NCBI GenBank assembly: GCA_013817465.1
Contig: JACDCP010000006.1
Span: forward strand, 1 to 26,144
DNA: 26,144 nt
Source of the DNA: Gammaproteobacteria bacterium
GTDB taxonomy: Bacteria > Pseudomonadota > Gammaproteobacteria > Steroidobacterales > JACDCP01
Reading direction: 5' to 3'
The position numbers were made by a program, and so were the translations under genes. The notes below the pieces were generated by a model, which worked only from the letters and a program-made list of their open reading frames with translations, searched no databases and had not been told where the DNA came from. Within the stretch, counting starts at the first letter, position 1, and the number at the start of each line of letters is the position of its first letter. Of the stretch, positions 14,338 through 21,702 are shown one piece after another.

Positions 14338-15684
14338 CTAAAGCATGTACCCGAGGTCAGATGCGCCGGTCGGATAGGCGAACAGGGTCTGCTTGAGATC
14401 GGTAGCGGTCAGGCCGTGCCGGATAGCCAGAGCGAACAGGTTTATGACTTCATCGACATGCGGGCCGACAAGGTGCGCCCCGAGAACCCGCCCGGTTTCT
14501 TCCTCGACCATCACCTTGAAGCCGTAGACCGGCTCGGCCGTCTGGCGGGCCGTGAACCAGTCTGAGGCTTGCTGTGTATTGGTGATGAATTTAAGCCCTT
14601 GCCGGCGCGCTTCCTTCTCGCTCAGCCCGACAGCGGCAATAGGTGGAATGGTGAAAGCAACGCTTGGCACGCCGCGATAATCAGGCGTGTGTTTGTTGCC
14701 GCCGAGCAGGTTTCCAATCACCACCTTGGCATCATGGCTCGATACGGGCGTGAGCGGTGGCCCAATCCGGGCGGCATCACCCGCCGCGTAGACAGCCGGG
14801 TTTGAGACGCTTTGCAGATACTCATTAAGCTGCAAACGACCGTCCTTCACCTTCACCCCGGCCCGATCCAGATCGAGGCCGTCAAGGGTCGGCATACGGC
14901 CAGCCGCATGCACGACCAGATCGGCCTCTCTGGTCACGGTCTGCCCGTTCGATGAGGCTTTGACGCGATATCCAGTGCTGGTTTTCTCGATGCTTTCCAC
15001 ACTCGTTCCGGTGCGCACGTCAATCCCGACCGCCTGAAATTTCTCCATGAGCCAACCGACCACATCCGGATCGAAATGGGTCAGCATGCGCTCGCCCCGT
15101 TGCAGGACCGTCACCTGCGCCCCGGCCCGCGCCGCGACATGGGAGAACTCGGCAGCAATGTAGCCGCCGCCGACCATGACGACCCGTTCCGGAAGTATTT
15201 CGAGGGCAAGAAATTCCTCGCTGGTGATCAGATGCTCTTCGCCGGGAATGCCGAGCGTCACCGGCATCGCGCCCGTGGCGATCAAGATGTGCCGGGCTTC
15301 AAGCATCGCGCCCTCGACCTCGATGCTGTTGCTGCCCGTGAACCGGGCCTGTCCGTGGAACGCCGCAATGTCCTTTTCGGCATAGCTGTCCTCGTGCTTC
15401 TGCGGCACGGGATCGGTGAAGCTGCGCTTGAACGCGATCAGCTCCAGCCAGTCGATATGCGGCGCGTCCGCTATGCCCTTGCCCTGCATGCGTCTTGCGT
15501 GGTCGATCGCCCCGGCCCCGCCGACCAGTATTTTTTTCGGGTCGCAGCCGCGCAATGCGCAGGTGCCGCCGAAGGGACGGCAGTCAATGACGGCAACGGA
15601 CCATCCGGCCGAACGAATGCCCATGGCGGCCCCTCGCGCCGCCGTTCCCGTCCCGACCACGATCAGATCGAATTGCTGCGTCAT
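14338..15684 (-). CDS. MerA-like FAD/NAD(P)H disulfide oxidoreductase
   Basis: The product is 448 residues from ATG 15684, which overlaps the stop of the preceding gene (ATGA); a longer frame to 15792 only shadows that gene. The FAD-binding motif is DLIVVGTGTAARGAA. The redox disulfide is GGTCALRGCDPKK (Cys42, Cys47), the NAD(P) site is VVMVGGGYIAAEF, the second FAD block is VYAAGDAA, and a dimerisation domain ends ASDLGYML. In the mer context it may reduce Hg(II). Mercuric reductases proper carry a vicinal Cys pair at the C-terminus and often an N-terminal HMA domain, and both are absent here. It may instead reduce another thiol-bound species or a low-molecular-weight disulfide. Confidence 0.88.
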   Translation of the reverse strand: MTQQFDLIVVGTGTAARGAAMGIRSAGWSVAVIDCRPFGGTCALRGCDPKKILVGGAGAIDHARRMQGKGIADAPHIDWLELIAFKRSFTDPVPQKHEDSYAEKDIAAFHGQARFTGSNSIEVEGAMLEARHILIATGAMPVTLGIPGEEHLITSEEFLALEILPERVVMVGGGYIAAEFSHVAARAGAQVTVLQRGERMLTHFDPDVVGWLMEKFQAVGIDVRTGTSVESIEKTSTGYRVKASSNGQTVTREADLVVHAAGRMPTLDGLDLDRAGVKVKDGRLQLNEYLQSVSNPAVYAAGDAARIGPPLTPVSSHDAKVVIGNLLGGNKHTPDYRGVPSVAFTIPPIAAVGLSEKEARRQGLKFITNTQQASDWFTARQTAEPVYGFKVMVEEETGRVLGAHLVGPHVDEVINLFALAIRHGLTATDLKQTLFAYPTGASDLGYML

Positions 15685-15926
15685 GTCCCGTCTGCGAGTG
15701 AAGTTTCGCAACCATGCCCGGCGGCTCCCCTTTTCCGGGCGTCCTGGATCGGCGGGCAGGGCACCGAGCCGTAAGAGCAGTACACGCAGCAATCGCCCAC
15801 TTTGGGACGTAGCACCGCCCCGCAGCCCTTGCAGTCATAGAAAAACTGGCAGGCCTCGGTCGGCATGGTTTCGGTTTCCTGGTACCCGCAGTGCGGGCAG
15901 GTGATGGTGCTTTGCATGTCCATCAT
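15681..15926 (-). CDS. GDCCVxC-motif small Cys-rich protein of the mer operon
   Basis: The product is 81 residues. Two zinc-ribbon-like pairs (TCPHCGYQ and YDCKGCGAVL) are followed by the signature VGDCCVYCSYGSVPCPP, the hallmark of GDCCVxC proteins found between merP and merA-like genes. It contains at least nine cysteines and no signal peptide, so it is probably a cytosolic metal-binding or handover protein between MerT and the flavoenzyme. Met at 15926, 15923 or 15917 could each be the start. The stop overlaps the ATG of the flavoenzyme gene. Confidence 0.85.
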   Translation of the reverse strand: MMDMQSTITCPHCGYQETETMPTEACQFFYDCKGCGAVLRPKVGDCCVYCSYGSVPCPPIQDARKRGAAGHGCETSLADGT

Positions 15927-15983
15927 ATCGTCCGTCGCCTTCTACAAAGCGCGTAGATCGTGATCTCGACGAAGACCGTCCGA

Positions 15984-16280
15984 CTATTCACCCGCCAGAC
16001 CTTCAATCGGGTGCGACGGGTAGCCGTTTCTCGCCGTCGCCGCCGTCAGGGCGGTCACGTCGGTCTGTGCGTCATCGAAGGTGACGACCGCAGCGCGATT
16101 CTCAAATGACACATCGACTTTGACGACCCCCGGCACGGCCGCGAGCGTCTGCTTCACGATGAAAGGACAGGAGGCGCAGGTCATGTTCTCGACCGCGAGC
16201 GTGACCGTGCGTTCACCGGCGAAGGCGGGGGCAATGGTGAGCAGCAGGGTGGCAAATCCGGCCGCGAAGATACGCGTCAT
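15984..16280 (-). CDS. merP: Periplasmic mercury-binding protein MerP
   Basis: The product is 98 residues. ATG 16280 follows AAAGGAG at good spacing; a longer frame to 16343 lies within merT. The signal peptide is MTRIFAAGFATLLLTIAPAFA. The mature protein is a single HMA domain with VENMTCASCPFIVKQTLAAV (Cys35, Cys38) and TARNGYPSHP as the closing strand. MerP binds Hg(II) in the periplasm and passes it to MerT. It sits 13 bases after merT and is followed by the GDCCVxC gene after about 57 bases. Confidence 0.93.
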   Translation of the reverse strand: MTRIFAAGFATLLLTIAPAFAGERTVTLAVENMTCASCPFIVKQTLAAVPGVVKVDVSFENRAAVVTFDDAQTDVTALTAATARNGYPSHPIEGLAGE

Positions 16281-16293
16281 ATATAATCTCCTT

Positions 16294-16692
16294 TCAGGCT
16301 TCAAGCAGGACGGTGGCGACGTAGGGGAAGACAAGCGCTGCACCGACGAGCGCTGTCGCCGCCCAGAGCGCCACCTTCACCAGACGGTTTGGAAGCGGCC
16401 GGGCGCACGCTTCCCCCTCGGCGCAGGTCTGCGGCTTGCGGTAGACAAGGTAATAGCCGTAGCCCAGAAGCCCGAGTGTAACGGCCACGAAAAACGGCTG
16501 ATAAGGCGCGAGCGCCGTCAGGTTACCAATCCACGCGCCACTGATCCCGAAGCTGAACAGCACCAGGGGCAGGATGCAGCACGACGAGGCGGTCAACGCC
16601 CCGATAAGCCCGCCCGCCGCCAGCAGCTTCTGTCGGCGGATGGCGCCTGCTGGTGCAGTGGCTGTCTCAATGGTTTTGCTCTGTCCGTTCAT
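16294..16692 (-). CDS. merT: Mercuric ion transporter MerT
   Basis: The product is 132 residues from ATG 16692; in-frame starts at 16704 and GTG 16722 are possible but have no better ribosome-binding site. Three transmembrane helices are at about residues 24-50, 62-85 and 104-129. The helix-1 pair SSCCILPLVLFSFGISGAWI (Cys38, Cys39) takes Hg(II) from MerP. The cytoplasmic loop pair TCAEGEAC (Cys90, Cys96) hands it on. It is the first gene behind the merT promoter at 16732-16762, divergent from merR. Confidence 0.93.
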   Translation of the reverse strand: MNGQSKTIETATAPAGAIRRQKLLAAGGLIGALTASSCCILPLVLFSFGISGAWIGNLTALAPYQPFFVAVTLGLLGYGYYLVYRKPQTCAEGEACARPLPNRLVKVALWAATALVGAALVFPYVATVLLEA

Positions 16693-16731
16693 GACTCTCG
16701 TCATTTTTGTTGCAGTTTGCACCCGACTTTC

Positions 16732-16762
16732 AGTATAAAAGCTGTAGTGACTACAGATTCAA
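16732..16762 (-). promoter_or_regulatory. mer operator-promoter
   Basis: Reading toward merT, -35 TTGAAT (16757-16762) and -10 TATACT (16732-16737) are separated by exactly 19 bp. The spacer contains CTGTAGT-C-ACTACAG (16742-16756), a perfect 7-bp dyad of the MerR type. MerR bound here would untwist the spacer on binding Hg(II) and activate merT, merP and downstream genes, and would repress its own divergent gene, which starts at 16778. Confidence 0.9.
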
Positions 16763-16777
16763 GGGTTATTTACGGGT

Positions 16778-17179
16778 ATGCGGGATTTCAGCATCGGTGA
16801 ACTGTCGCGGCGGAGCGGCGTCAACATCGAGACCATCCGCTATTACGAACGCATCGGGCTTCTCCCGCCGCCCCCGCGCACCGAAGGTGGGCACCGACTC
16901 TACCCGGACAATCACCTGAAGCGGCTCGTCTTTATCCGGCGCAGCCGCGAGCTGGGTTTCACCCTGGACGAGATCCGTAACCTGCTCGGCCTGGTAGAGG
17001 GCGGCTACACCTGCGGCGAGGTGAAGGACGCTGCCTTCACGCACCTGAAGGATATCCGGCGCAAGATCGCCGATCTCCGAAGGATGGAACGAACCCTGAC
17101 CGAAACGGCCGCGCGCTGCGAGGGCGGCGACGCGCCCGATTGCCCGATCATGGATTCCCTCTTTGAGGAGGCCCGGTGA
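16778..17179 (+). CDS. merR: Mercury-responsive regulator MerR
   Basis: The product is 133 residues. The N-terminal DNA-binding part is FSIGELSRRSGVNIETIRYY with LYPDNHLKRLVFIRRSRELGF. The Hg(II)-binding triad is complete: Cys79 (GGYTCGEV) at the start of the dimer helix, and Cys114 and Cys122 (AARCEGGDAPDCPI), equivalent to Cys82, 117 and 126 of Tn501 MerR. It is divergent from merT and shares the operator between them. The stop overlaps a GTG that begins a truncated ynfA. Confidence 0.95.
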   Translation: MRDFSIGELSRRSGVNIETIRYYERIGLLPPPPRTEGGHRLYPDNHLKRLVFIRRSRELGFTLDEIRNLLGLVEGGYTCGEVKDAAFTHLKDIRRKIADLRRMERTLTETAARCEGGDAPDCPIMDSLFEEAR

Positions 17180-17246
17180 TAAGTGTCGTCGTCTATATCG
17201 TGGCCGCTCTGGCGGAAATCGCCGGATGCTTCGCCTTCCGGGGCTG
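17176..17246 (+). pseudogene. Truncated ynfA (UPF0060 membrane protein), N-terminal piece
   Basis: GTG 17176 overlaps the merR stop (GTGA). The first codons read ISVVVYIVAALAEIAGCFAF, the conserved first helix of YnfA/UPF0060 proteins (..AALAEI.GC...W.W). After GW the sequence becomes Arg/Gly-rich and unrelated, so only about 23 of roughly 105 codons remain. The overlap shows it was once the second gene of the merR transcript. The cut marks the right boundary of the mer module. Confidence 0.7.
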
Positions 17247-17294
17247 GCGCCGGCGCGGGACGGGAGACCTCCATCGGCTCTCGCTCGCGCTCTA

Positions 17295-17411
17295 TCACTT
17301 CCGGCGCAGAAACTTCACGAGCGCCGCAATGCCGAGCACCAGCAGCACGATGACCAGAATCCAGATCAGAACCATGCCGCCCATCATTCCACCCATGCCA
17401 TTCGTATCCAT
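17295..17411 (-). CDS. 38-residue Met/Gly-rich single-pass membrane protein
   Basis: This gene encodes 38 residues: a Met/Gly head (MDTNGMGGMMGGM), one hydrophobic helix (VLIWILVIVLLVLGIAALV) and a basic tail (KFLRRK), which suggests the N-terminus is outside. Short proteins of this pattern are common beside copper, mercury and other metal-resistance genes, often as the stem of SHOCT-type proteins. The methionines could be soft-metal ligands. Upstream GGGGAC is a weak ribosome-binding site. It is intact although it lies between two gene remnants. Confidence 0.65.
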   Translation of the reverse strand: MDTNGMGGMMGGMVLIWILVIVLLVLGIAALVKFLRRK

Positions 17412-17494
17412 TACTGCAGTCCCCATTCGATTCCAAGGTGCGGAACGGCGTCAGACGACGAACCTGTCCCAGCTTCCGTAGTGGTGCCGGCTGC

Positions 17495-18330
17495 GCACTC
17501 CGCCTTTGGCCGGCGAGCCGTTTCATCTGGACATGCCGCGCATCATGGGCGTGCACCTGAGCGGGCGGCTGCCGGACTGGGTCAGTGCAAAAGACGTGAT
17601 TCTGGAAATGCTGCGCTGCCATGATACTTGATTACCACGGACCCGGGCTCGAGTCGCTGTCGGCCATGGACCGTCACGTCATCGCGAACATGGGTGCCGA
17701 GCTCGGCGCGACGACCACCGTGTTCCCCTCGGATGCCGCCGTCCGGGACTTCTTGCGCAGCCAGCAGCGCGAGGACGACTGGCGCGAGCTCAAAGCCAAT
17801 GACGGAGCCGCGTACGACCTGGAGATGATATCGATCTGTCCTCGCTCGAGCCGCTGATCGCCTGTCCGAGCAGCCCGGGCAAGGTCGTGCCGGTCAGCGA
17901 GGTCGCCGGCCGGCCGATCTGTCGGGCCTGTATCGGTTCCTCGGCGAATCCGGGCCTGCGCGACTTCGCGGTCGCCGCGCACATCGTCGACGGACGCCGC
18001 GTCCGAAGTCTCATTCGACATCAATCCGACTTCGCGGCAAATACTCGAAAATCTATTGCGTACCGGCCTGCTCGAGAAGCTGATCCGCTCGGGCGCGCGG
18101 CTGCATCAGGCGGGCTGCAACGGCTGCATCGGCATGGGGCAGGCACCAGCCAGCGGGCGCATCAGCCTGCGCACTGTGCCGCGCAACTTTCCGGGGCGCT
18201 CGAGCACGCGAGGATCAGGTCTATCTCTGCACCGAAACCGCGGCCGCCTCGACGCTGACCGGCAGGATCACCGAACAGCGCAGCTCGAAGCCGAGCCTGC
18301 TCGATCGCGTCCATATCGCCGCTTACCCCG
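17495..18330 (+). pseudogene. Aconitase-family hydratase, C-terminal half, multiply frameshifted
   Basis: Pieces in all three forward frames line up in order with aconitate hydratase: GEPFHLDMPRIMGVHLSGRL then WVSAKDVILEMLR (to about 17620), YHGPGLESLSAMDRHVIANM then GAELGATTTVFPSDAAVRDF (17630-17825), SSLEPLIACPSSPGKVVPVS then GSSANPGLRDFAVAAHIVDG (17830-18000), SFDINPTSRQILENLLRTGL then AGCNGCIGMGQAPASGRISL (18010-18215), and EDQVYLCTETAAASTLTGRI (18210-18280). A small deletion after MLR..HD removes the VKGG segment, and about three more single-base shifts follow. The N-terminal half is absent. The fragment cannot yield an active enzyme. It ends against the stop of the DUF3179 gene. Confidence 0.85.
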
Positions 18331-19347
18331 CTATTCTCCGAAGAACGCGGGATAGACGAAGGCGAATGCGGTGGAGCTTGGGACCGTGCGCCCCTCCTCG
18401 TCGGTAAATGTCACGGTGCCGAGCTTGGCGTCCCATTGTGCGCGGATTACGCGCTCGCCGAGCCTCACCTGCTGCTCTCCTCGATCTTTGAGCTCGGTAT
18501 GGACGACCTGTGCGCTCGGGCCCCCGGCCGAGTCGCGCTCGCGCTCCTCTCCCGGCTCCCACACGTAGCTGACGATGGCCTTGGGATGCACCTCGAGCGC
18601 ATCCTGATTGCGGACCGGGAAGACGAGCTCGCGGTTGCGGTCGTAAGTGCCGTACGGGCTCTCGAAGTAATCCCGCCGATGGCCGGTGTCGACCGACAGC
18701 ACCCGCGTCCCGGCATGACGTTCCCGCCAGGCGCCGAGGGTCGTCTTGACCACGGGCAGGCGATCCAGGCTCTGATCGACCTCTGGCCCAACGATCCCCA
18801 GGCCCCAGGGCTGGGCGAAGAGCGTCTCGGTATCCCGCGCATACATCACGAGGCAGCTCTGGTAGAGCTTGCCGGACACGCCGAAGGTTCTGTCGCCGCG
18901 CTCGAAGACGATCCCGGTGTCGCATAACGGGCAATACGTGATGGTTACGGGCACGCCGCCGACGGTGTCGTTGACGATCTCGTGCCAGTTGAGAATCCCG
19001 TACGGATAGGCGCGGGCATCGCCGTCGACCACCAGCCCGAGCACCAGCGCGTCGTCCCCGAAGGGGGTCTCGTCAGCGCGGTCGAACCTGGGCTCGTCGA
19101 TGCTCGGGATGCCGTCCTTCGGAGGGCCGCCGTCGAGAAGCTGATCCAGGTCGATGCGCGTGAACTCGGCGGGGTCGATGCCCTGCGCTTCGAGGTCGCG
19201 CAGCTCCTTGTCCTGGTCATGCAGGAAGCGCGTCAGGGAGAAGTAACGAAGCTTGAGATTGTCCCAGGCCTCCTCCAGAGACGCGGCACCGGCAGTGGCC
19301 GCCACGAAGCCAACGAGGAGGATCAGCGCCAGTTTACGACGTGACAT
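18331..19347 (-). CDS. DUF3179 domain protein, exported
   Basis: The product is 338 residues. A signal peptide (KLALILLVGFVAATAGAA) is followed by the DUF3179 domain: IPSIDEPRF, VLGLVVDGDARAYPYGILNW, HEIVNDTVGGVPVTITYCPL, then CDTGIVFERG, FGVSGKLYQSCLVMYARDTE and a late WDAKLGTVTF. The conserved YCPLCDTG and the Ser/Cys in YQSCLVMYD-type segments are typical of the family, whose function is not established. It was perhaps periplasmic and metal- or redox-linked. ATG 19347 is near GAGG on the coding strand. The frame is intact although the opposite-strand neighbour is a pseudogene. Confidence 0.9.
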   Translation of the reverse strand: MSRRKLALILLVGFVAATAGAASLEEAWDNLKLRYFSLTRFLHDQDKELRDLEAQGIDPAEFTRIDLDQLLDGGPPKDGIPSIDEPRFDRADETPFGDDALVLGLVVDGDARAYPYGILNWHEIVNDTVGGVPVTITYCPLCDTGIVFERGDRTFGVSGKLYQSCLVMYARDTETLFAQPWGLGIVGPEVDQSLDRLPVVKTTLGAWRERHAGTRVLSVDTGHRRDYFESPYGTYDRNRELVFPVRNQDALEVHPKAIVSYVWEPGEERERDSAGGPSAQVVHTELKDRGEQQVRLGERVIRAQWDAKLGTVTFTDEEGRTVPSSTAFAFVYPAFFGE

Positions 19348-19590
19348 GAGGAGCCCACAGTTGAGAAATTCCCAGCCGAGCAGCAGTCACAGGCCGAGCT
19401 ATGTGTTCCGTTGACCAATCAGACCCCCGGCGCCCGGCATTTATCACGGCGAATTCTCGACTTCATGCTCGAAACGCCCGCGCAAGCGGCCGAGATCGCG
19501 GAATTTCGTGACGGATCACTGCCAACGACGGAGATACGTTACGGCTCAAACGATGAAATAACCGCGCGGACGGCCCGGTCTACTTCACAC

Positions 19591-19750
19591 CGCCAGTCCC
19601 AGGCCGAGCGGTCCACTCAGGCGCTCGAGATCGATTCCAGGATCAGTGCCGATTGAATGGGCAATCGCATCCGGCGAACCTACGGAGCGGCTCCCTCGGC
19701 GGCATTCGTCATCGATCGGGATGGTCGGATTGCGCTGGCACAGGCGTGGA
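19591..19750 (+). pseudogene. Fragment A of a redoxin/deiodinase-like protein
   Basis: QAERSTQALEIDSRISAD, a TGA stop (19654-19656), then RRTYGAAPSAAFVIDRDGRI and ALAQAW. This aligns with the open frame at 25907-26144 (QAERSTQALEIDTRVVVDGM, YGTAPSAAFVI, IALTQAW). The in-frame TGA replaces the Gly of VDGMD, and the C-terminal helix is lost. The 240 bases before it (19348-19590) hold no recognisable gene. Confidence 0.75.
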
Positions 19751-19782
19751 ATTCCGTCGAGCTTTCGCCGTCCTGGATCGAG

Positions 19783-19972
19783 GTGACGGCAAGTTTCGGA
19801 CAGGAGGAAGTCGGGGAGAGTGAAAATGGCCGGACAGTCCCTGACTCAGCGCGCATTAGGTGTTTTGGGGCGCGCGCTCGCGCATTACATCAGCCAACCG
19901 GTTCACGGCTACGAACCCTTTGCCATCACTGATCCGGCTAAGCTTGCCGCCGTGTTGAAGCCAGCCGATGTT
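19783..19972 (+). repeat. Inverted-duplication arm 1 (5' end of the YiiX-like gene)
   Basis: This stretch, from GTGACGGC before the gene through the codons for KLAAVLKPA, recurs in reverse orientation at 21420-21599. The best part (about 19870-19970) differs at roughly eight of a hundred bases by eye. Both the upstream leader and the first about 45 codons were copied. Confidence 0.8.
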
Positions 19973-20653
19973 CTGCTGGTGGAGGGCAATCATCGCATCA
20001 GCACCGCGATCAAGTATCTTACGCAGTCGACATGGTCGCATGCAGCGATGTATGTGGGCGATTTTCAGTGCACCGAGCTCGATCGGGTCGCGGCGCCGGT
20101 ATTGATCGAAGTGGATTTGAAGGGGGGCGTGATCGCGGTGCCGATTCGTAAATACGCCCGCCTCAACACACGCATCTGCCGGCCGGTGGGGCTCAGCGTC
20201 GAAGATTGCGAGCGCGTGTGCAGATATATCATCGATCGTCTGGGAAACACCTACGATCTCAGGAACATCATTGATCTTGCACGGTACCTGCTGCCGGTGC
20301 CGCCGGTACCCGTGAGATGGCGCCGGCGCATGTTGGCGCTTGGCAGCGGCGATCCGACACGCGCTATCTGTTCAACGTTGATTGCACAAGCACTCCAGTC
20401 AGTGCGCTACCCGATCTTGCCACACATCGAGCGGCATGAGGACGCCGGCATACACGCCGATTACAAGGTTCGCGAGATCCTGCACATCCGTCACTACAGT
20501 CTGTTCGCGCCACGCGATTTCGACATCTCGCCGTTTTTCCGAGTGATCAAACCCGAAGTGGAAGACGGCTTCGATTACCGCAATCTCGTCTGGGCCGATC
20601 GGCCGGATGCAGTTGACGAGGGCGATGAGCAGGCGCCCGGCAATCCGGGTTAA
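19826..20653 (+). CDS. YiiX-like permuted NlpC/P60 (LRAT-like) cysteine-hydrolase family protein
   Basis: The product is 275 residues from ATG 19826, with GGGGAG upstream; a GTG two codons earlier is possible. Residues about 50-80 read LKPADVLLVEG, STAIKYLTQSTWSHAAMYVG, with the catalytic-type His. Later come YIIDRLGNTYDLRNIIDLAR and RAICSTLIAQALQSV, with the candidate nucleophile Cys. His before Cys is the circularly permuted order of YiiX/YaeF-type papain-fold enzymes. There is no signal peptide. The substrate is unknown; relatives act on lipid acyl or amide bonds or peptidoglycan. It is the only complete gene between 19.4 and 21.7 kb, and its own 5' part is duplicated in inverse orientation nearby. 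Confidence 0.82.
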   Translation: MAGQSLTQRALGVLGRALAHYISQPVHGYEPFAITDPAKLAAVLKPADVLLVEGNHRISTAIKYLTQSTWSHAAMYVGDFQCTELDRVAAPVLIEVDLKGGVIAVPIRKYARLNTRICRPVGLSVEDCERVCRYIIDRLGNTYDLRNIIDLARYLLPVPPVPVRWRRRMLALGSGDPTRAICSTLIAQALQSVRYPILPHIERHEDAGIHADYKVREILHIRHYSLFAPRDFDISPFFRVIKPEVEDGFDYRNLVWADRPDAVDEGDEQAPGNPG

Positions 20654-20715
20654 ATCCGCGGTGCGGAGCGGGCTGCCGCGGGTCGACGGTAACTGGACAG
20701 CAGAGTCGCGTAGCG

Positions 20716-20811
20716 GGAGCCTGCGTCTGGCGAGGCTATGGAACGGGCCCCTCGGCTGCGTTCGTTAACGCTCGGGATGACCGGATTGCGCTGCGCCAGG
20801 CATGGGTCAGT
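20716..20811 (+). pseudogene. Fragment B of the redoxin/deiodinase-like protein
   Basis: VWRGYGTGPSAAFVNARDDR then IALRQAWVS. It matches VWRAYGTAPSAAFV...IALTQAW in the gene at the right edge and the same block in fragment A. Only this core, about 30 codons, is recognisable; no start or family N-terminus is near. Confidence 0.7.
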
Positions 20812-20920
20812 CACTCGCTCAGCTTTCTGGCGAGCGGCTCGACCGAGGAGACATGCCAACGAAGGCCTGCGAAATCCGACAGCGGCAAAAGGTATGGCCG
20901 GCGCTTTTACGAGTCAGTGC

Positions 20921-21085
20921 GGGGCCACCCTCGAGCGACTCCAGGATCGGGCAATGCCCGTCGGTGCCGGCGCACAGGTTTTAGAGCAGCTGAAGCTCGC
21001 CGCGCAGGTGATTCAGCTCCTCAACGTGGTTTTGGACTTCTTCGAGCTTGGCGGCAAAACTGCCTTCTGCAAAGCTCATACAGCA
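20921..21085 (-). pseudogene. C-terminal fragment of a MerR-family regulator with internal stop
   Basis: FAEGSFAAKLEEVQNHVEEL, then NHLRGELQLL, a TAA (20983-20981), then NLCAGTDGHCPILESLEGG. This is the dimer helix and metal-binding loop of a MerR-type regulator, close to LNRLHGELQLL then NLCRGGEEGCPIIEGFEAG of the CueR-like protein at 11964-12377. The stop codon replaces one residue between LL and NLC. No DNA-binding domain is visible upstream. Confidence 0.7.
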
Positions 21086-21248
21086 GCTGGTGCCCCCGAT
21101 GGTATGGGTGGCCTTGTAAACTCGAATAGTGGATGCAGTCTCAGCCACTGCTTCGACCCGCGTGCTGGCTCGCGCATGGCTGCTTGGAATCGAGCTTGCC
21201 GGAGATCAACGGCGTGGGACAAAGCTCGTGTCGCGCACGCGCCTTTCA

Positions 21249-21413
21249 TCACCAACGGTCTCTGGCGCCCCCCAGGTACCACTCACGTGCGGTCGAATCG
21301 TTCCTGAAGAACTCGAGCAGCAAATCCGCGACCTTCGCTCTGCCCTGCATGCTCGGATGCGTTCCGTCGTCCGCAAAGTCGCTGCACATCCAGACCAGCC
21401 CGTCATTGCGGGC
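21249..21413 (-). pseudogene. C-terminal fragment of an SGNH/GDSL-type hydrolase
   Basis: GLVWMCSDFADDGTHPSMQG then RAKVADLLLEFFRNDSTARE and W. The DDGTHPS block is the Asp-x-x-His catalytic motif near the C-terminus of SGNH hydrolases, followed by the usual last helix. The Ser-containing N-terminal part is absent. The fragment starts where the inverted YiiX copy ends, so the two were joined by recombination near 21415. Confidence 0.6.
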
Positions 21414-21419
21414 ATTCAG

Positions 21420-21599
21420 CCGGCTTCAAAACGGCGGCGAGCTTGGCCGGATCAGTGATGGCAAAGGGTTCGTAGCCGTGAACCGGTTCGCTGAGGTAAT
21501 GCGCGAGCGCGCGTCCCAATAGACGGAATGCACGTTCGATCAGGAACGTCCGACCATTTCCACTCCCACGACGTAGTCCAATCCGGACTTCGCCGTCAC
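21420..21599 (-). pseudogene. Inverted-duplication arm 2: 5' fragment of the YiiX-like gene
   Basis: Reading leftward, the sequence gives LLGRALAHYLSEPVHGYEPF then AITDPAKLAAVLKPA, nearly the same as residues 11-47 of the YiiX-like protein. The matching start (ATG GTC GGA CGT TCC TGA) is in another frame, so the copy cannot be translated as the parent is. It is cut off after KPA, exactly before the catalytic half. Confidence 0.8.
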
Positions 21600-21702
21600 G
21601 ACGGCCCGGGAAGTCGCAGGATTCGCTGAGATCTCTTCTTATTACTTTGAGAGACCTCGGCAGCGGCGGATTCATTACACCGGAAAATGATCGATGCAGG
21701 CG

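Noticed and set aside
14338..15684. Calling the flavoenzyme merA outright
   Set aside because: The C-terminal vicinal Cys pair and N-terminal HMA domain of mercuric reductase are absent, so only MerA-like is supported.
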